A stretch of DNA of 64,000 nucleotides from Lysobacter dokdonensis DS-58 (lineage in GTDB: Bacteria > Pseudomonadota > Gammaproteobacteria > Xanthomonadales > Xanthomonadaceae), in NCBI RefSeq assembly GCF_000770795.1, contig NZ_JRKJ01000021.1:1-64000 (forward strand). Direction: 5' to 3'. Position 1 is the first letter of the stretch, and every line of letters starts with the position of its first letter. Shown piece by piece: positions 48,388 to 57,357 of this stretch. The position numbers were made by a program, and so were the translations under genes. Below the pieces are notes generated by a model. It searched no databases and was not told the DNA's origin. It saw only the letters and a program-made list of their open reading frames with translations.

Positions 48388-49602
48388 ATGATCGGACCGA
48401 TGCTCCAACTGCGGGCATGGCAGTGGACGCGCACGTGCATGCAGGCCGCCACTTTGCTGCTGCTGGCGCTGGTGTTGCACGAAGGGGACTACGGGCGCTA
48501 CGTCACCGCAGTGGCGATGGCCACCTGCCTTGCGCCGCTGCTGGTGAGCGGGCCGGCGGTGGTCTACATGCACAGCCACAAGGCGTTCGGCAGCACGCGC
48601 GAACAGATCGCGACGTTGTGGTCGCGCACGCTCGTCGTCGTCGGCCTGCCGTGCGCGGCCCTGGTGATGCTGGCGATGCTCGCCCTCGGGGACGATTGGC
48701 GTGACGCACTGCTGTGGCTCGGCGTCGGCGTGGCCGACATCGTGATGATCGGGTTCGCGGAACTGCGTGCGCGCTACGAGGAAGGCCGCGGGCGCGCATC
48801 CCGCATGGTGCTGTGGCAGGCCGCGCCGCATGCGTTGCGGTTGGTCGCGGTGCTGGCGGTGATCGCGTGGGATGTCGCGCTGCGGCTCGATGCGTGGGTC
48901 GCGATCGCACTCGCGTTGTCGGCGGTGGTCGCGCTCGGCGCGATGACCGTACCGCGCAAGGACGCCCCGCGCTCGTGGGATGCGGTGCGGCGACTGGTGC
49001 GCGTCGGGTTCCGCTACGGCGAAGGCGGCACGGCGAATCGCATCCTGTCCGATGGCGACAAGCCGATCGTGTTGCGCGTGATCGACGCGGCGACGTCGGG
49101 CGCGTTGTTCTTCGCGCAGCGCATCGTCGACCTGGTCGGCTTCCCGTTGCAGGCCTCGGTGGCCAGCACGCTGCCGGGATTGCTGCATGCCACGCCGGAG
49201 GCGCGCGTCGCGCTGTGGCGGCGTGCGATCTGGTGGCCGGCGGCGTACGCGTTGCTCGCGGGCGGCGTGTTGTTCGTCCTCTCGGCGTTGTTGCGCTCGT
49301 CCGCGCCGCAGTTCGCACTGGCGGCGGATGCGTTGGTCTGGTTGTGCTGGCTGCCGATGCTCGACTTCGCGCGCGGCATGCTGGGGAACGCGGCGATCGT
49401 CGCGGGGCGCGGCGATGCGTTCACGCATGGGTTGTGGCTGGGCGCGGTGTTGCGCGTGGGCGCGGCGCTGGCCTTGGTCGTTCCCTTCGGGTGGCGCGGC
49501 GCCGTTGCGGGCCTGGCGATCGCGGAACTCGCCACGCTGGTGTATCTCCTGATTTCCGCGCGGCGCGCCGCGGTGGTATCGAGGCACGTGCCGCACGCGT
49601 AG
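48388..49602 (+). CDS. Polysaccharide biosynthesis membrane protein, flippase-like
   Basis: A 404-residue protein with about 12 hydrophobic helices in a pattern like Wzx/MATE-type oligosaccharide flippases (paired helices, charged residues at ends, no signal peptide). It starts MIGPMLQLRAW and has the RYGEGGTANRILSDGDKPIVL segment in the middle, a feature of flippases with the pseudo-symmetry of two six-helix bundles. A role in moving a lipid-linked glycan is likely but the partner pathway is not adjacent. The start at 48388 is preferred over 48325. Confidence 0.68.
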   Translation: MIGPMLQLRAWQWTRTCMQAATLLLLALVLHEGDYGRYVTAVAMATCLAPLLVSGPAVVYMHSHKAFGSTREQIATLWSRTLVVVGLPCAALVMLAMLALGDDWRDALLWLGVGVADIVMIGFAELRARYEEGRGRASRMVLWQAAPHALRLVAVLAVIAWDVALRLDAWVAIALALSAVVALGAMTVPRKDAPRSWDAVRRLVRVGFRYGEGGTANRILSDGDKPIVLRVIDAATSGALFFAQRIVDLVGFPLQASVASTLPGLLHATPEARVALWRRAIWWPAAYALLAGGVLFVLSALLRSSAPQFALAADALVWLCWLPMLDFARGMLGNAAIVAGRGDAFTHGLWLGAVLRVGAALALVVPFGWRGAVAGLAIAELATLVYLLISARRAAVVSRHVPHA

Positions 49603-49610
49603 CGGCCTGC

Positions 49611-49616
49611 TAGATT
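49611..49616 (+). promoter_or_regulatory. Possible -10 box (CTAGATT) of the DUF5671-like gene
   Basis: TAGATT lies 25 nt before the ATG at 49642, in a GCTAGATTGCG context like the box before the PilZ gene. A 6-bp stem follows (49617-49622 with 49636-49641), placing the ribosome site in its loop. Low confidence without a -35 match. Confidence 0.3.
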
Positions 49617-49641
49617 GCGTCCACCACAGGGGAGGGGACGC

Positions 49642-50283
49642 ATGGCTTCCGCGACACAGGACCTGGAATCGTTCGTGCGCGACGCGCTCGCGCAAGGCAA
49701 CTCCCGCGACACCATCGCATCGACCCTCACCGGCGCAGGCTGGTCGCAGGCGCAAGTGCAACGCGCGCTCAACGCGTGGGCCGACGTGCCCTTCGCGGTG
49801 CCGGTGCCGCGGCCGCGCGCGTCGTTGTCCGCGCGTGAGGCGTTCTTCTATCTGCTGATGTTCGCTGCTTTGTACATGGCGGCCTGGCATACGTGCGATC
49901 TGTTGTTCACGCTGCTCAACCGGTCCCTGCCCGATGCGGCGGATGCGTTGCGTCAATACGGATACTCGACGAGCAGGATGCGCTGGTCGACCGCCTCGAT
50001 CATCATCGCGCTGCCCGTGTTCCTGTGGATGGCGCGCCTGGTCGCGCGGCAGGTCACGCGCGATCCGCTCGCGCGGCTCTCGCCGGTGCGCCGTTGGCTG
50101 ACGTATCTCACGCTGTTCCTCGCGGCGATGACGTTGATCGGCGACATGATCACGCTGGTCAACAACCTGCTCGCCGGCGACCTGACGTTGCGCTTCCTCC
50201 TGAAGGTGCTGGTCGTCGCGGTCGTCGCCGGTTCGATCTTCAGCTACTACCTGTTCGACCTGCGCCGCGGGGAAGACGCATGA
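49642..50283 (+). CDS. DUF5671-like membrane protein
   Basis: A 213-residue protein. The first 50 residues form a soluble helical region with a UBA/THAP-like look (FVRDALAQGNSRDTIASTLT), typical of the N-terminus of DUF5671 proteins. About four membrane helices follow. Function unknown. GGGGAGGGG precedes the ATG. Its stop overlaps the start of the next gene by ATGA, so the two are translated together. Confidence 0.75.
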   Translation: MASATQDLESFVRDALAQGNSRDTIASTLTGAGWSQAQVQRALNAWADVPFAVPVPRPRASLSAREAFFYLLMFAALYMAAWHTCDLLFTLLNRSLPDAADALRQYGYSTSRMRWSTASIIIALPVFLWMARLVARQVTRDPLARLSPVRRWLTYLTLFLAAMTLIGDMITLVNNLLAGDLTLRFLLKVLVVAVVAGSIFSYYLFDLRRGEDA

Positions 50284-50750
50284 GCGGCGAGAAGGCGGAT
50301 CGCATCGGGAAGTGGCTCGCCATCGGCGGCACGGTGCTCGCCGTCGTCGCCATCGTGCTCGCGATCCGGATGATGGGCTCGCCGTCCGAGCAGCGGCTGG
50401 TGCGCATCGATGAGCATCGCGTTTCCGACCTCGACAAGCTCGAAGACGCGATCGTGGCGTACGCGAAGGAAAAGGAGCGCCTGCCCGCGCAGATTGCGCA
50501 GGTGAAGGCGCAACCAGGGACGATCACGTCGTTCACCGATCCGGAAACACGCGCGCCCTACGAATACGAGCGAATCGACGCCGACCGCTTCCGCATTTGC
50601 GCGGTGTTCGCAACGGATACGTCGATGCATCCGCCGGAAGGCTGGCCGGCGAGCCAGGACGCCTGGAACCATGGCATCGGGCGCCACTGCTTCACGCGCG
50701 ACAAGGACGGCACGCCGACGCTCGCGAAGGACCTGGTGCGCGCTTTGTGA
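50280..50750 (+). CDS. Single-helix membrane protein coupled to the DUF5671-like gene
   Basis: A 156-residue product with one N-terminal membrane helix (about 12-30, WLAIGGTVLAVVAIVLAI) and a soluble C-terminal domain that begins with a coiled-coil-like stretch (LEDAIVAYAKEKERLPAQ) and ends with WNHGIGRHCF. It starts inside the stop codon of the DUF5671-like gene, so both probably act together at the membrane. The pattern resembles the type of small protein found with DUF5671 in other bacteria, but I do not know its function. Confidence 0.7.
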   Translation: MSGEKADRIGKWLAIGGTVLAVVAIVLAIRMMGSPSEQRLVRIDEHRVSDLDKLEDAIVAYAKEKERLPAQIAQVKAQPGTITSFTDPETRAPYEYERIDADRFRICAVFATDTSMHPPEGWPASQDAWNHGIGRHCFTRDKDGTPTLAKDLVRAL

Positions 50751-50841
50751 GGGAGTTCGAACGGCAGTCGAACGGCCGTGGCGCGCACGCGGCCTGTCCA
50801 TTTCCTCCGTGGCGTTCTTTAGTCACGGAGGTAATTCACCC

Positions 50842-51114
50842 ATGCCCAAGTTCGTCATCGAACGCGAAGTCCCCGGTGCGGGGAAACTGACGCCCCAGGA
50901 ATTGCAGAGCCTGGCCCGCCGCTCGGTCGGCGTGCTGCGCCAGCTCGGCCCGGATATCCAGTGGATCCACAGTTACGTCGCAGGCGACAGCCTGTACTGC
51001 GTGTACGTCGCGCCTGACGAGGAAATGGTGCGCGAACACGGGCGGCTCGGCAGTTTCCCTGTCCAGCGCGTCACGCAGGTCGCGACGATCATCGATCCGA
51101 CCACGGCCGAATAA
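50842..51114 (+). CDS. DUF4242 family protein
   Basis: A 90-residue soluble protein that matches DUF4242 (SCO4226-like) in length and in the IEREVPGAGKLTPQELQSLA start, the WIHSYVAGDSLYCVYVAPDEE middle and the RVTQVATIIDP end. Members form ferredoxin-like dimers; one binds nickel. Role unknown. GGAGGT lies nine bases before the ATG. Confidence 0.82.
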   Translation: MPKFVIEREVPGAGKLTPQELQSLARRSVGVLRQLGPDIQWIHSYVAGDSLYCVYVAPDEEMVREHGRLGSFPVQRVTQVATIIDPTTAE

Positions 51115-51135
51115 CCCGACTCAGGCGCCATCCCC

Positions 51136-51711
51136 ATGAGCGAGATGGCATGGTCGTTCATCGTCCAGACGCTGAGCGGCGTGGTCGCCGTGTTCATCGG
51201 TATCTGGCTGGCGCTCGTCGTCGAGCGCCGCCGCAAGACCGAGGACACGGCCGAGCGCGACGCGCTGCAGCTCGCCGAATACGAGCGCGTGATCGATTCG
51301 ATCCTCGGCTCGGTGGTGAAGAACACCGCCGAGGCCAAGCGCATCCTGCGCCTGCTGGATTCGACGCATTGCCCGCGCCTGCTGCACGCCGACCTGGAAA
51401 CCGCGGTGTGGTACGCCAGCCACGGGCATTTCACTTCGCTCTGCCGCAACGTCGACCAGCGCGTGATCCTGAGCCAGTTCTTCGACGACGTGCGGCGCCT
51501 GGCGTCGTTCGTCGATTTCCGCAGCGACCTGCAGGCGCAGATGACCACGCAAGGCCGCCGCGCGGACGACGCGGACGTGTTCCAGTTGTCGAAGGAAGTC
51601 GACAAACACCTGGCCGCGTTGGCGGAAGACCTGCGCTTCACCGGCGTCATGGTGATCACCGATCACGGCAAGGCGGTGCACAAGCGGCTGATGGGGCTGA
51701 CGGGTGTGTAG
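51136..51711 (+). CDS. Membrane-anchored hypothetical protein (191 aa)
   Basis: A membrane helix near the N-terminus (about residues 8-28, [20 protein letters not shown]) is followed by a basic stretch and a mostly helical soluble domain of about 150 residues. Two cysteines (THCPRLL, SLCRNVD) are conserved-looking but no family is known to me. It is 21 bp after the DUF4242 gene, so they may share a transcript. The following gene's promoter box overlaps its last codon and stop. Confidence 0.6.
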   Translation: MSEMAWSFIVQTLSGVVAVFIGIWLALVVERRRKTEDTAERDALQLAEYERVIDSILGSVVKNTAEAKRILRLLDSTHCPRLLHADLETAVWYASHGHFTSLCRNVDQRVILSQFFDDVRRLASFVDFRSDLQAQMTTQGRRADDADVFQLSKEVDKHLAALAEDLRFTGVMVITDHGKAVHKRLMGLTGV

Positions 51712-51714
51712 ACT
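51709..51714 (+). promoter_or_regulatory. Possible -10 box (GTAGACT) of ltaE
   Basis: TAGACT overlaps the stop of the preceding gene and ends eight nt before the ATG at 51722, so transcription from it would start at the ATG (a leaderless message). No ribosome site precedes the start. Tentative because the -35 region is unclear. Confidence 0.35.
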
Positions 51715-51721
51715 TTTGCCC

Positions 51722-52732
51722 ATGACCCCGATCGACCTGCGCTCCGACACCGTCACCCAGCCCACCCAGTCCATGCGCGAAGCCATGCTCCGCGCCGACG
51801 TCGGGGACGACGTCTACGGCGAGGACCCCACCGTCAACGCGCTGCAGGAACGCCTCGCGCACGACCTCGGGTTCGAGGCCGGGTTGTTCGCGCCCAGCGG
51901 CACGCAGGCCAACCTGCTCGGGTTGTTGTCGCATTGCCAGCGGGGCGATGAGTACATCGTCGGCATGGACGCGCACACCTACAAGTTCGAAGGCGGCGGC
52001 GCGGCGGTGTTCGGTTCGATCCAACCGCAGCCGATCGTGCAGGCCGAAGACGGCACGTTGCCGCTCGATGCGGTGGAAAACGCGATCAAGCCGGTCGATC
52101 CGCATTTCGCGCGCACCAAGATCCTGTGCCTGGAGAACACGTGGCATGGCCGCGTGTTGCCGCGTGCGTATCTCGCGCAAGCGCGCGCGTTGTGCGATCG
52201 CCGCGGGCTCAAGCTGCATCTCGACGGTGCGCGCCTGTTCAACGCCGCGGTCGCCGACGGCGTGGCGCCGCGCGAGATCGCCAAACACTTCGACAGCGTG
52301 TCGATCTGCCTTTCCAAAGGCCTCGGCGCACCGGTCGGCTCCGTGCTCGTCGGTTCGCGCGCATTGATCGACGATGCGAAACGCTGGCGCAAGGTGGCCG
52401 GCGGCGGCATGCGGCAATCGGGCCTGCTCGCCGCCGCGTGCCTGCATGCGCTCGATCACCATGTCGAACGCCTCGCAGACGACCACCGCCGCGCGAAGAC
52501 GCTCGCCGATGGATTGCAGGGCTTGTCGAAGGTCACCGTGGCCGGTCAACACACCAACATGGTGTTCATCGACGTACCGAAGGAACACCTAGACCCCTTC
52601 CGCGCGCACATGGACGCCGCCGGCATCCGCATGTCCATCGGTTACCTACCTCGCATCCGCATGGTCACGCACATCGACATCGACGACGCCGGCATCGCGC
52701 GCGCCATCGACGCCTTCCGCGCTTTCGGCTAA
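51722..52732 (+). CDS. ltaE: Low-specificity L-threonine aldolase
   Basis: A PLP enzyme that splits L-threonine or L-allo-threonine to glycine and acetaldehyde. The 336-residue protein has the family start [57 protein letters not shown] and the PLP lysine in [13 protein letters not shown]. No ribosome site is seen and a TAGACT box is just upstream, so the mRNA may be leaderless. The gene overlaps the convergent peptidase-like gene by 87 bases at its 3' end. Confidence 0.93.
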   Translation: MTPIDLRSDTVTQPTQSMREAMLRADVGDDVYGEDPTVNALQERLAHDLGFEAGLFAPSGTQANLLGLLSHCQRGDEYIVGMDAHTYKFEGGGAAVFGSIQPQPIVQAEDGTLPLDAVENAIKPVDPHFARTKILCLENTWHGRVLPRAYLAQARALCDRRGLKLHLDGARLFNAAVADGVAPREIAKHFDSVSICLSKGLGAPVGSVLVGSRALIDDAKRWRKVAGGGMRQSGLLAAACLHALDHHVERLADDHRRAKTLADGLQGLSKVTVAGQHTNMVFIDVPKEHLDPFRAHMDAAGIRMSIGYLPRIRMVTHIDIDDAGIARAIDAFRAFG

Positions 52733-53602
52733 CAAACGCGCGCGCTGTTCGCGCATCCACGCATACCACGCCACCTGGATTTGCCAGGTCGGGCCGATTT
52801 CGCGTTCGAAATCCGCCAGCGTCGCGCCATTCGCCAGCAAACGCTTGTAACCGGCCGCGTACTTGCCGTTCTCCCCGTGCAGCAGGAAGTGCGTCAGGCT
52901 CCAGTATTCGATGTAGTACAGATTGACGTAACCGGCGATCGGCGGGCCGGTGTCTTCGATGAGCGCACGCAACGGGATCAGGCGGCCTTCGCGCAGGTCG
53001 CGTTCCAGGTTGCCCGACCAGTGGAATTGCGCGAGCCACCACAGCGGATACGTATTCGGATCGAGCGTGCCCGGATGCAGGCCGGTCGCGTCGATGCGGC
53101 TCGCGCCGAAGTAGCCGGCGAGCCCTTCGTCGATCCACCGCACGCGTTCGAAGCCCATCACTTCGCGCGCGAGTTGATGCGCGGCTTCATGCACCATCCA
53201 GTGCACGCGGTTCTCGCCGTCGGCGACGTACGCGTGGCACTCCGGCGTGCGGTAGATCGCCTCGGCCCACGGCACGCCGCGGTTGTTCGCCTTGAACTCG
53301 GCGCGCGAGCGATACAGCACCAGGCGCAGCGACGGGTGCGTGCGCGGCATGTCGGGGAAGACCTGTGCCCATGCGGCGTGCAGGTGTTCGACGGCGGCGC
53401 CGGTCAGCGCGACCTGGTCCTGCGGCGCATCCGAGACGATCAGGTAGTGCGCGGTGTGCGTTTCCTTCCAGGCCTTGTCGGCGATGCGCGTCGTGCGCGC
53501 GTCCGCCGCGTCCTTGCGTTGCGTCAGGATCCATCCATGCACGGCCACGCCGAGCGCGATCAACGCGAGCATGGGCAACACGATCCGGCGCGGCACGGGC
53601 AT
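52646..53602 (-). CDS. Predicted membrane-anchored gluzincin metallopeptidase
   Basis: A 318-residue product with an N-terminal membrane helix (about 8-25, [19 protein letters not shown]). The soluble part carries H138-E-A-A-H142 (HEAAH) and, 17 residues later, DEG (E159 in [10 protein letters not shown]), the expected third ligand of a gluzincin, as in peptidase MA-like proteins. Its 3' end runs 87 bases into the 3' end of ltaE on the other strand. The stop is at 52646. The family is a prediction from motifs; a substrate is not known. Confidence 0.72.
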   Translation of the reverse strand: MPVPRRIVLPMLALIALGVAVHGWILTQRKDAADARTTRIADKAWKETHTAHYLIVSDAPQDQVALTGAAVEHLHAAWAQVFPDMPRTHPSLRLVLYRSRAEFKANNRGVPWAEAIYRTPECHAYVADGENRVHWMVHEAAHQLAREVMGFERVRWIDEGLAGYFGASRIDATGLHPGTLDPNTYPLWWLAQFHWSGNLERDLREGRLIPLRALIEDTGPPIAGYVNLYYIEYWSLTHFLLHGENGKYAAGYKRLLANGATLADFEREIGPTWQIQVAWYAWMREQRARLLAESAEGVDGARDAGVVDVDVRDHADAR

Positions 53603-53617
53603 GGGACCCAGCCTAGC

Positions 53618-54220
53618 TCAGCTTTGCACCTGCTTCACGCGCGCCGGGCTGACGTGGAGGTTGTTCGGCACGAGGAACCGCAGCAAGTGTTCCTGTCCGA
53701 CGCTGATGCCGATGCGCGGCGTGGCGATCGGGTGCAATGGCGGCGCGGTGCCGTCGTCGAGGATGCGCGGGCCATCGCCCTTCACCAGGTCCGCGCCGTT
53801 CAACGCGCCGTCGATGCCGAGCGCCTGCGTCAACCGCGCCGGTCCGCTGCACAGCAGGCGATCGGAGACGCCGCCGCGCGCGTCGTGCATTTCGGGCAGT
53901 CCCGCGATCGGTTCCAGCGCACGGATGAGTACGCCCGCGCCGGGTGCCTGGTCCCACGCCACCGCGTTCGCGCACCAGTGCATGCCGTAGGTGAAGTAGA
54001 CATACATGTGGCCCGGCTCGCCGAACATCGTCGCGTTGCGCGCCGTCTTGCCGCGATAGGTGTGCGCGGCCGGGTCGATGCCCGCCAGGTAGGCTTCGAC
54101 TTCGACGATGCGGCCCGCGCGGCCATCGGGCATGGCGAGGATCTTGTTCAGCAAATCGCGCGCCACGCGGACGGTGTCGCGTCGGTAGAAGGCGCGGGGC
54201 AAACGAGTCTTGCGGGCCAT
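53618..54220 (-). CDS. DNA-3-methyladenine glycosylase (AAG/MPG type)
   Basis: A base-excision repair enzyme that removes alkylated purines such as 3-methyladenine and hypoxanthine. The 200-residue protein matches the mammalian-type AAG family: RDLLNKILA, the VEVEAYLAGIDPAAHTYRG segment with the catalytic glutamate, FGEPGHMYVYFTYGMHWC and LCSGPARLTQALGI. It is 15 bp before the convergent-side peptidase gene on the same strand, so they may share a transcript. No signal. Confidence 0.92.
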   Translation of the reverse strand: MARKTRLPRAFYRRDTVRVARDLLNKILAMPDGRAGRIVEVEAYLAGIDPAAHTYRGKTARNATMFGEPGHMYVYFTYGMHWCANAVAWDQAPGAGVLIRALEPIAGLPEMHDARGGVSDRLLCSGPARLTQALGIDGALNGADLVKGDGPRILDDGTAPPLHPIATPRIGISVGQEHLLRFLVPNNLHVSPARVKQVQS

Positions 54221-54341
54221 GCGGCCAGTCTAGGGAACCGTGCGTCGGCGCGGGTTCACCCCGGCGACCCGGGGTGACCGCACGGCCGCGCCACGCACGT
54301 TGACCCCTTCGCCCGACTCGCGGGCGTCGACGGTTCCCGCC

Positions 54342-55613
54342 ATGACTCGCCAACTCATCGTGACCGCCCTGGCGGCCGCCCTCGCGACAACGCTCCTCGC
54401 CGCGTGCCAGAAGCAGGAAGCGCCGACGTCGACCACGCCTTCGACGTCGACCGCCGCCGCGCCGGCATCGGGCGCCACCACCGCCGCCGCACCGAAGGCC
54501 GCGCCGGTCGACTACAACCTGCTCTCCGACCGCCTGGTCGCCAACGCCGCCGTGAAGGAAGGCGAAGTGGTGATGATCGTGGGCCGCGCGCACGACGCCG
54601 AGTTGATGGAAGACATCGCGGTGGCCGCGCGCAAGCTCGGCGCGTTCCCGATGATCCTGTACAGCAGCGACCGCCTGGCCAAGCGCATGTTCTTCGATGT
54701 GCCGGAGAAGTGGGATTCGCAGCGCGACACGCTCGACGCGGACCTGGCCGACGTCGTCGACGTGATCATCTCCCTCGGCAACAACACCACCGAGAACCTG
54801 TTCGAAGGCGCCGACCCCAAGCGCATGGCCGCGCGCGGCAAGGCGAACGAAGGCATCGGCGAGCTGTACCAGCGCAAGGGCGTGCGCAATCTCGAAGTCG
54901 GCAACAACCTCTATCCCACGCCATGGCGCGCGCAACGCTTCGGCATGAGCGAAGACGAATTGTCGAAGATCTTCTGGAACGGCGTGAACGTCGATTACGC
55001 CGATCTCGTCAAGCGCGGCGCGACGGTGAAGGGCGCGCTCGCCGCGGGCAGCGAAGTGCACATCACGCATCCCAACGGGACCGACCTCACCGTCAACATC
55101 AAGGGCCGGCCCGTCGGCGTGAGCGACGGCGTGATCTCCGCCGAAGACATGCAGGCCGGCGGTGCGGCGAACGCGGTGTACCTGCCCGCGGGCGAGGTGT
55201 ATGTCACGCCCGTCTCGGGCACGGCGAACGGCAAGTTGGTCAACTCACGCGCGTTCTATCGTGGCCAGCAGATCGACAACCTGACGATGACGTTCAAGGA
55301 CGGCAAGATGACCGGCATGTCGGGTGCGGGGCCGGGCTTCGCGCCGATGAAGGCCGAGTACGACGCCATCGACGACGCGCGCAAGGACGACTTCAGCTAC
55401 GTCGACCTGGGCATCAATCCGAACATCACGCTGCCGGCCAATTCCACCGTCGGCAACTGGGTGCCGGCCGGCACGATCACCGTCGGCACCGGCGGCAACA
55501 CCTGGGCCGGCGGGAACAACACGGTGCCTTACGGGCAGACGGTGTCGCTGTCGGGCAGCACGGTCACACTCGACGGCAAGCCGATCATCGAAGGCGGGTC
55601 GCTGAAGCTCTGA
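54342..55613 (+). CDS. Lipoprotein related to M29 aminopeptidases
   Basis: A 423-residue product with a lipoprotein signal (lipobox LAAC, C22) and a Thr/Ala-rich linker to about residue 55. The soluble part resembles thermophilic aminopeptidases of family M29 (AmpS-like), with the GVNVDYADLVKRGATVKGAL segment and the later GNWVPAGTI part. The usual metal-binding His/Glu residues are not clear to me, so activity is uncertain; it may be a binding protein. The start at 54342 gives the signal directly. Confidence 0.65.
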   Translation: MTRQLIVTALAAALATTLLAACQKQEAPTSTTPSTSTAAAPASGATTAAAPKAAPVDYNLLSDRLVANAAVKEGEVVMIVGRAHDAELMEDIAVAARKLGAFPMILYSSDRLAKRMFFDVPEKWDSQRDTLDADLADVVDVIISLGNNTTENLFEGADPKRMAARGKANEGIGELYQRKGVRNLEVGNNLYPTPWRAQRFGMSEDELSKIFWNGVNVDYADLVKRGATVKGALAAGSEVHITHPNGTDLTVNIKGRPVGVSDGVISAEDMQAGGAANAVYLPAGEVYVTPVSGTANGKLVNSRAFYRGQQIDNLTMTFKDGKMTGMSGAGPGFAPMKAEYDAIDDARKDDFSYVDLGINPNITLPANSTVGNWVPAGTITVGTGGNTWAGGNNTVPYGQTVSLSGSTVTLDGKPIIEGGSLKL

Positions 55614-55625
55614 CGCGGCATGGCC

Positions 55626-55657
55626 TAGACTTCCGCGGAATCGCCCCCGCGGAAGTC
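55626..55657 (+). promoter_or_regulatory. Perfect inverted repeat overlapping a -10 box before the PIN gene
   Basis: GACTTCCGCGG (55628-55638) and CCGCGGAAGTC (55647-55657) are exact complements, an 11-bp stem with an 8-nt loop. The left arm overlaps the TAGACT box (55626-55631) and the right arm contains the GGAAG ribosome site, ending three bases before the ATG at 55661. As DNA it could be an operator; as RNA it would hide the ribosome site. Confidence 0.6.
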
Positions 55658-55660
55658 GCC

Positions 55661-56350
55661 ATGGCCAACCAATACCTGCTCGTCGATTTCGAGAACGTGC
55701 AACCCGACAACCTCGGCGCGTTGCAGCCGGGCGAGTGGCGCATCCTCGTCTTCCTCGGACAGCACCAGACGCGGCTCGAGCTCGGTCTCGTGCAGGCCGT
55801 GCAGGCGTTCGGCTCGAATGCCGAATACATCCAGATCGTCGGCAACGGCAAGGACGCGCTGGATTTCCACATCGCGTTCTACATCGGCAAGCTCGCGGCC
55901 GAGCAACCGGGCGCGCGCTTCGTGATCGTGTCGAAGGACACCGGCTTCGATCCGCTGGTCAAGCACCTGGAGAAACTGCGCATCGCCTGCAAGCGCGTCG
56001 CGACGATCCCGGGCGCGGCGGTGAAGTTGCCGACGACGAAGGCCGCGCCCGTCGCGAAGGCGGCGAAGGTCGTGGCCAAGGCGCCGGCAAAGCAACCGGC
56101 GAAGCAGGTAGCGAAACCTGCGAAGAAGGCGGCCGCGAAGAAGATCGCGATGCCGCCGCGGTTCGAGGAAGTCGTCGAGCGCCTCAAAGGCATGAAGCAC
56201 GCCAAGCCGCGCACGGTGAGGACGTTCCGTTCATCGCTCGGGAGCTTCAACCCGCCCTTCGCCGAAGCGCAGATCGACGCGATGCTGCAGGCGCTGCAAT
56301 CGCACGGCGTGCTGACGGTGGCGGGCACGAAGCTCGTTTACCCGGCCTGA
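55661..56350 (+). CDS. PIN/NYN-domain protein with C-terminal helical module
   Basis: A 229-residue protein. Residues about 1-115 form a NYN-type PIN domain: LLVDFENVQ (a catalytic aspartate, D9, with E11), the DALDFHIAFYIG segment and VIVSKDTGFDPLV (acidic residues of the site), typical of small RNases. A Lys/Ala/Pro-rich linker (about 120-160) is likely disordered and nucleic-acid binding. The C-terminal 60 residues (FEEVVERLKGMKHAKPRTVRT) are helical. It may be an endoribonuclease that regulates itself, given the hairpin that hides its own ribosome site. Domain call confident, substrate unknown. Confidence 0.82.
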   Translation: MANQYLLVDFENVQPDNLGALQPGEWRILVFLGQHQTRLELGLVQAVQAFGSNAEYIQIVGNGKDALDFHIAFYIGKLAAEQPGARFVIVSKDTGFDPLVKHLEKLRIACKRVATIPGAAVKLPTTKAAPVAKAAKVVAKAPAKQPAKQVAKPAKKAAAKKIAMPPRFEEVVERLKGMKHAKPRTVRTFRSSLGSFNPPFAEAQIDAMLQALQSHGVLTVAGTKLVYPA

Positions 56351-56366
56351 TCGAAACTTTCACGCC

Positions 56367-56388
56367 GCCGGCGCTAGATTGCGCCGGC
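56367..56388 (+). promoter_or_regulatory. Perfect inverted repeat around a -10 box before the PilZ gene
   Basis: GCCGGCGC (56367-56374) and GCGCCGGC (56381-56388) are exact complements that flank TAGATT (56375-56380), a possible -10 box. The ATG is two bases after the right arm. A protein bound to this repeat would cover the promoter. Confidence 0.5.
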
Positions 56389-56389
56389 C

Positions 56390-56716
56390 ATGCAGGACGA
56401 ACAACACGACGACCGCCGCCGCTATCCCCGCCAGCAAATGGTGCGGGCCATCCTCGTGCGGCCGAACGGGCACAAGCTCGACTCGCACCTGCTCGATCTG
56501 TCCCTCGGCGGCGCGCGCGTGACCTTGCCGCAGCATTGGTCGCCGCAGAATGGCGCGGCGTTGCGCCTCTACTTCGAGAACGGGGATGCCGAGGAATCGA
56601 TCACGCTGCGCGGGCACGTCACGCGCGTGGGCCTCGATGACATCGGCGTGGAATTCGATCCCGCGCAGGAAGCGGATATCCGCGATTTGTTCGCCTCGTT
56701 GGGCCCGCGGCAATAG
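56390..56716 (+). CDS. PilZ-domain protein
   Basis: A 108-residue single-domain protein of the PilZ family. It has the RxxxR-type c-di-GMP motif (RRRYPRQ) and the DLSLGGARV motif (D/NxSxxG) in the right order and spacing, so it probably binds cyclic di-GMP. Its role is unknown, as for many single-domain PilZ proteins. It starts two bases after an inverted repeat that flanks a -10-like box, and its stop is two bases before the convergent stop of the metallophosphoesterase gene. Confidence 0.9.
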   Translation: MQDEQHDDRRRYPRQQMVRAILVRPNGHKLDSHLLDLSLGGARVTLPQHWSPQNGAALRLYFENGDAEESITLRGHVTRVGLDDIGVEFDPAQEADIRDLFASLGPRQ

Positions 56717-56718
56717 GG

Positions 56719-57357
56719 CTACGCGAGGCGCAACAACGACTCGTGGAGGCACGCGACCAACCCGTCGCCCGCATTCGACTCCGGCGTCCTGCCGCCCGTG
56801 AATGCCGAAAACGCCGGCAACACGCACGTGCGTTCCTGCAACCAGAACGCCGGCCACCGCCCCGGAAATCCCTCGATCCGCACCGTCGGGTGCAAGTGCC
56901 CGCACAACACGTGCGCGGGCGCGCGCGGATCGGGCGCATGACGTAGCGAGAACGGTCCGTCGTCGACGGAATCGCCCAACAGATCAATCTCGAGATTCGC
57001 GCGCACGAGTGCACGGTCGTGGTTGCCCGCGAGCACGCCGATGCGCAGTTGCGGATGCGCAGCGCGGAACGCCTCCCAACCTTCCCGCCATTGCGGCGAC
57101 TCGATGCCGCCATGCAGGAAATCGCCGAGCACCCACGCGGTGTCTGCGCCGGTCGTCTCGGCCAACGCGGCGATGCGCGCCAGGTCCAGGCGCGTGCCGC
57201 CGCTCGGCAGCGGTATGCCGAGGCGGCGGAAGATGTCGGCCTTGCCCAGGTGCAGGTCCGCGAGCAGCAAGCGATTGCGCGCGGGCCAGTAGAGCGCGCG
57301 ATCGGCGAGCAATCGCATCGGTTCGCCCGCGATGACGACGTCCATCGCATCAGCCAT
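56719..57357 (-). CDS. pdeM: Ligase-associated metallophosphoesterase (PdeM-type nuclease)
   Basis: A 212-residue phosphoesterase-fold nuclease. The metal ligands are visible in order: LLLADLHLGK (D34, H36), LGDFLHGG, AGNHD and CGHLH. In related bacteria this is the MPE component of a four-gene repair cluster, a manganese-dependent DNA endonuclease. It is the last gene of the cluster here and its start overlaps the end of the helicase gene by eight bases. The N-terminal MADAM start at 57357 is preferred because it gives the family length. Confidence 0.92.
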   Translation of the reverse strand: MADAMDVVIAGEPMRLLADRALYWPARNRLLLADLHLGKADIFRRLGIPLPSGGTRLDLARIAALAETTGADTAWVLGDFLHGGIESPQWREGWEAFRAAHPQLRIGVLAGNHDRALVRANLEIDLLGDSVDDGPFSLRHAPDPRAPAHVLCGHLHPTVRIEGFPGRWPAFWLQERTCVLPAFSAFTGGRTPESNAGDGLVACLHESLLRLA

